From Trichuris trichiura (Eukaryota > Nematoda > Enoplea > Trichinellida > Trichuridae), in contig JBAJFE010000021.1 of NCBI GenBank assembly GCA_037903355.1, positions 159,345 to 223,344 of the forward strand: a DNA stretch of 64,000 nt. The letters are read 5' to 3'. Below, piece after piece: positions 61,701-64,000 of this stretch (the first letter of the stretch is position 1; each line of letters opens with the position of its first letter). The notes beneath the pieces were generated by a model. The model had not been told where the DNA came from and did not search any database. It was given only the letters and a program-made list of their open reading frames with translations. Made by a program: the position numbers and the translations under genes.

Positions 61701-62374
61701 ACGCAGGTTGCGCGATGTTCAAGAGGACGTCCGAATTTATAACTTTGTTCCTCATCTCTCTTCCTGAGTTCATCCAAAGTTACCACTTCCTGCTTTCCAT
61801 CGGATGGGCGTATATCGCCTATGCGCGCTACAATGGCCACTGGATTCTCACGGGTTGGAGCCTTTCTTTCAACCTGATTCAAAATCTCAACGGTCGAAAT
61901 AATGCCTTGTCCTCCATCAGGCTGAAGTGTGTCTCCAGATATTGTATAGGCAATAGAATCAAGTTTTTTCGTAACTCCATGTTGCAGATACACAACTCTG
62001 CGATCATAACCCTTTCTTTCAACTCCAGTTATGAGCCACGCATTTCGATACACGAGATAAACCCATCCTCGCATATCAAAGTATTTACAGTATCCAGGAC
62101 GGGTCCAAAAAAAGTGGTACGGAACAAACCATTCGTTATACCCAGTAGGGAATTTAAATGCATACAGTGTAGCGTTTAGGTGTTCATGGGTGCACCTGTC
62201 ATTACTAAACAGAAACTGAGGTCCTTTCGAGACAAATAAGCACGTCTCCCTGTCGACCTCAACAGAACATTCACCAACCTGTGGGCATGCAAGCGGTTCC
62301 GCCACTGACATTTTCAAAAAGTAAACTATAACAAGGGCTGACAAAAGTCTGCAAACATTCCAGGAAAAGCACGC
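52783..62374 (-). CDS. long secreted or membrane-tethered EGF-repeat protein
   Basis: Exons from the 5' end: 61606-62374 (5' limit is an acceptor; the start codon lies further upstream), 60748-60858, 60582-60698, 60406-60525, 60221-60340, 59558-59674, 59394-59510, 56275-56385, 55661-55777, 54383-54499, 53515-53637 and 52783-52916. The first exon encodes a hydrophobic leader ([12 protein letters not shown]), about 200 residues of Cys-poor, aromatic-rich sequence I do not recognise, and an EGF-like segment with five cysteines. Ten exons follow, each one complete six-cysteine EGF module of 37-41 residues in phase 1-1. Modules 1-4, 6 and 7 begin with calcium-binding DxNEC-type starts (DVNEC, DVNEC, DFEEC, DLDEC, DRNEC, DINEC); modules 5, 8, 9 and 10 lack it. 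The last exon adds a hydrophobic stretch ([13 protein letters not shown]) and a second hydrophobic end ([11 protein letters not shown]), either a membrane anchor or a lipid-anchor signal. It probably works outside the cell in adhesion or matrix. The family is unnamed. Confidence 0.78.
57590..58370. repeat. degenerate TATAC/GCATAC-rich repeat block
   Basis: Short words such as GTATACTGC, GCATAC, ACAGCATAC, ATACAGCAC and TGCCGTA recur in both orientations over about 780 bp, like an old, diverged tandem array. Inside it, a 21-bp word starting GATGTAGAACCTC occurs at 58151 and again at 58202, a 51-bp direct repeat. Confidence 0.55.
58150..58222. repeat. 51-bp direct tandem repeat
   Basis: One full unit (58150-58200) and a partial second unit (58201-58222) share 21 identical bases. 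AGAACCT itself occurs four times. Confidence 0.8.
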
Positions 62375-63460
62375 CTGAAAATGGGAAATTCAGTTGTCCT
62401 TAGGAGACGGGTAAAGATAATATTAAAGTGAAATTGACTCCACGATTTTGTCTATAACGAGGTCAGCATTCTTGAAAACAACAAACCAGTGCTAAGCGCT
62501 GTCTGAGGTAAAATTTCATTCATTGGTTTAGCGATGGAACTACAAATCACATTTTAACTGGCTGACGCTTTTCCAGATAAGCTTACATATCTTGTACTTA
62601 GAAACCACGGAAGGCATTGGATGTTCCAGTAATTCACAAAGGAAACAGAGGATTACAGTTTATAAGAATGAAATAGTATCCGTTGAGAAATAATGTTCTA
62701 CTACGTATCCTTTTACGGTTTCAGAGCTCCGTGCATTTTTTGGTAAAAGCAATATTTTTTTTAGAACATATAAAGCATTTAAGCTGACACAAAGACTAGA
62801 CTTAAATGCTTCGAAACAAGTAGAAACATTTTCAGGAAAGTTGCAGCGAATCACTAACGCGCTAAGAATAGATCTCTGACGAATGAACATATAAGGGCAA
62901 CGCAACAGATTGAATGAACTTGTTTCGGTTGTACGTACACTCGATGGACGTCTAACTTTAAGAATCATCCAGTCCAAAACCCTCATAAGCAATGCAGTTT
63001 TGAAGCAAACTGAGCATGCGAAACTGAACAAAGGGAGACTCGAAATGGGCCCAGACTATACGGCAGGCATTCTCCTTTACAGCAAATTCGTGCGATGTCT
63101 GAATACCTCTAAGAAAGTAAACACTTCGCTGGCAAATCGATGCACACTTGCGAGCAAAAACAAAGAAAGCAAAAATAACAACGAGATTAAGCATTTAGAA
63201 GCTTAGTGTTAAGTTGGCAGCCAGATTAGGGAATTCAAGCATCTCCGTTCTCTTCGCCGACAAAGGAACAGTAGTGTTATGAGATCGGTGACTCTTGATT
63301 ACCAATGTGTTCATTCATCTTTCCTGCTAAGGGCTCACACATTTCGCAGCAGTATCTGCTCATTAAAGATACTAACTCGGGCTGCAATCCAACCTAACGC
63401 TCGTATTGGAGGAAGTACGCTTGCAGTAGCTGCTGTGCGACGTTCCTGCTAATGACAACA

Positions 63461-63593
63461 ACAAGAGGTCGTTGGGTCACATCCCTGATACTTAGGGCTC
63501 CCCACAAGGTGATCTGACTGTTAGCCACTCCTGTTAAAGAGCGTGCCCAGTTTGCAAAACGTCACCCAGCTTGAGCTCCCAACGACCTCTTGT
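63461..63593. mobile_element. small inverted-repeat (MITE-like) element
   Basis: A perfect 16-bp inverted repeat (ACAAGAGGTCGTTGGG at 63461-63476, its reverse complement at 63578-63593) bounds a 133-bp unit with no coding capacity. That is the architecture of a miniature inverted-repeat element or a foldback structure. No clear target-site duplication is visible, and no second copy was noticed in the window. Confidence 0.5.
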
Positions 63594-63617
63594 ATGTATA
63601 TATAAATATATATATAT
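63594..63617. repeat. (TA)n-rich microsatellite
   Basis: ATGTATATATAAATATATATATAT immediately follows the inverted-repeat unit. Confidence 0.75.
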
Positions 63618-64000
63618 GGGTGGTATTAGGGTGGGTCGTCGAGCTGTCCAAGTGGTCATGTTTCGCCGCTAGCGCTTTCTTGTAATCTCTATACGAAATT
63701 AATTAAATTAGTCCTTCAACAAAAGACCCATGTCTGTCGTATCCTGTCGCAAGGAGCTCCGCTGCAACGTGGAACAAAGGTATACGCACCGTAGTTGAAA
63801 TGCCGATACTCGCAAACATTTTTGCCAAATATGCTTTCCTGCATGTAAGGCGTTTAGAAGATCCCAACTGCTGTAGGCACTTGTAACAAAGAGAACAACT
63901 TTAAAACACTCGTCTATTTTACAGCAAAAGCCTAGATTTTAAAGCAACTGTAATTTAAGACAAAAAGGGGAGTTTTTCTGAAGCTAGAATTCTGGAAGCG

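Larger units (their letters stand above)
62375..64000. other. right flank, 5' of the EGF-repeat gene
   Basis: It should contain the first exon, with start codon, and the promoter of the EGF-repeat gene, but I could not place them. Frames at 62660-63206 on both strands are not recognised. An inverted-repeat element and an AT microsatellite lie at 63461-63617. Confidence 0.4.

Noticed and set aside
63636..63690. Sequence resembling the 5' half of a Ser/Leu tRNA (GTCGAGCTGTCCAAGTGGT)
   Set aside because: No anticodon arm, T arm or closing acceptor strand follows, so it is at most a fragment and probably chance.
1..64000. CRISPR arrays, bacterial operons, phage or plasmid features
   Set aside because: The window is clearly eukaryotic nuclear DNA, with spliced genes, snRNA and poly(A) signals, and no regularly spaced repeats of CRISPR type were seen.

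Overview
The window is nuclear DNA from an invertebrate animal. The genes carry GT-AG introns, many only 40-65 nt long, and AATAAA signals follow several stop codons. The products are metazoan: ACF1/BAZ1A, cytohesin, a Sam68-type STAR protein, MTCH2, TPX2 and tandem calcium-binding EGF modules. A U1 snRNA gene begins with AAACUUAC, as I recall U1 does in nematodes. The compact introns with a few long ones, and an ACF1 with two PHD fingers, would fit a nematode (perhaps an early-branching one). That placement is inference. Coding sequences were rebuilt by hand from reading-frame continuity across GT/AG boundaries and from resemblance to known families.

Layout. 1-6.5 kb: GC-rich sequence with simple repeats and no supported gene. 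6.5-8 kb: a two-exon small membrane protein (+). 8.2-17.6 kb: a complete ACF1 chromatin-remodelling subunit (-). 18.8-22.3 kb: a divergent alpha-tubulin (-) with a tRNA-Arg(CCU) gene inside one intron. 25.9-27.8 kb: cytohesin (+), facing a small membrane protein (-). 29.5-30.6 kb: a secreted trypsin-like protease (+), facing a small possible histone-fold ORF (-). 32.6-32.75 kb: U1 snRNA (-). 35.5-36.6 kb: intronless N-acetylglucosamine kinase (+). 37.6-38.0 kb: a small membrane-anchored protein (+). 39.0-40.2 kb: a short TPX2-like spindle protein (+). 43.5-45.2 kb: a STAR/KH RNA-binding protein (-). 47.0-50.0 kb: a UPF0598 protein (+) converging on MTCH2 (-). 50.9-51.8 kb: SEC22 (+), divergent from MTCH2. 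52.8-62.4 kb: a long EGF-repeat protein with a hydrophobic C-terminus (-). 63.4-63.6 kb: a small inverted-repeat element.

Most genes are unrelated housekeeping functions: chromatin, cytoskeleton, ARF/vesicle traffic, mitochondria, splicing and sugar salvage. I see no operon-like logic, but several pairs are tightly packed (convergent UPF0598/MTCH2, divergent MTCH2/SEC22, convergent cytohesin/small membrane protein). The observations most worth following are the U1 gene with a changed 5'-splice-site recognition base, the alpha-tubulin without Lys40, the EGF protein whose N-terminal domain I do not recognise, and several unclassified repeats.
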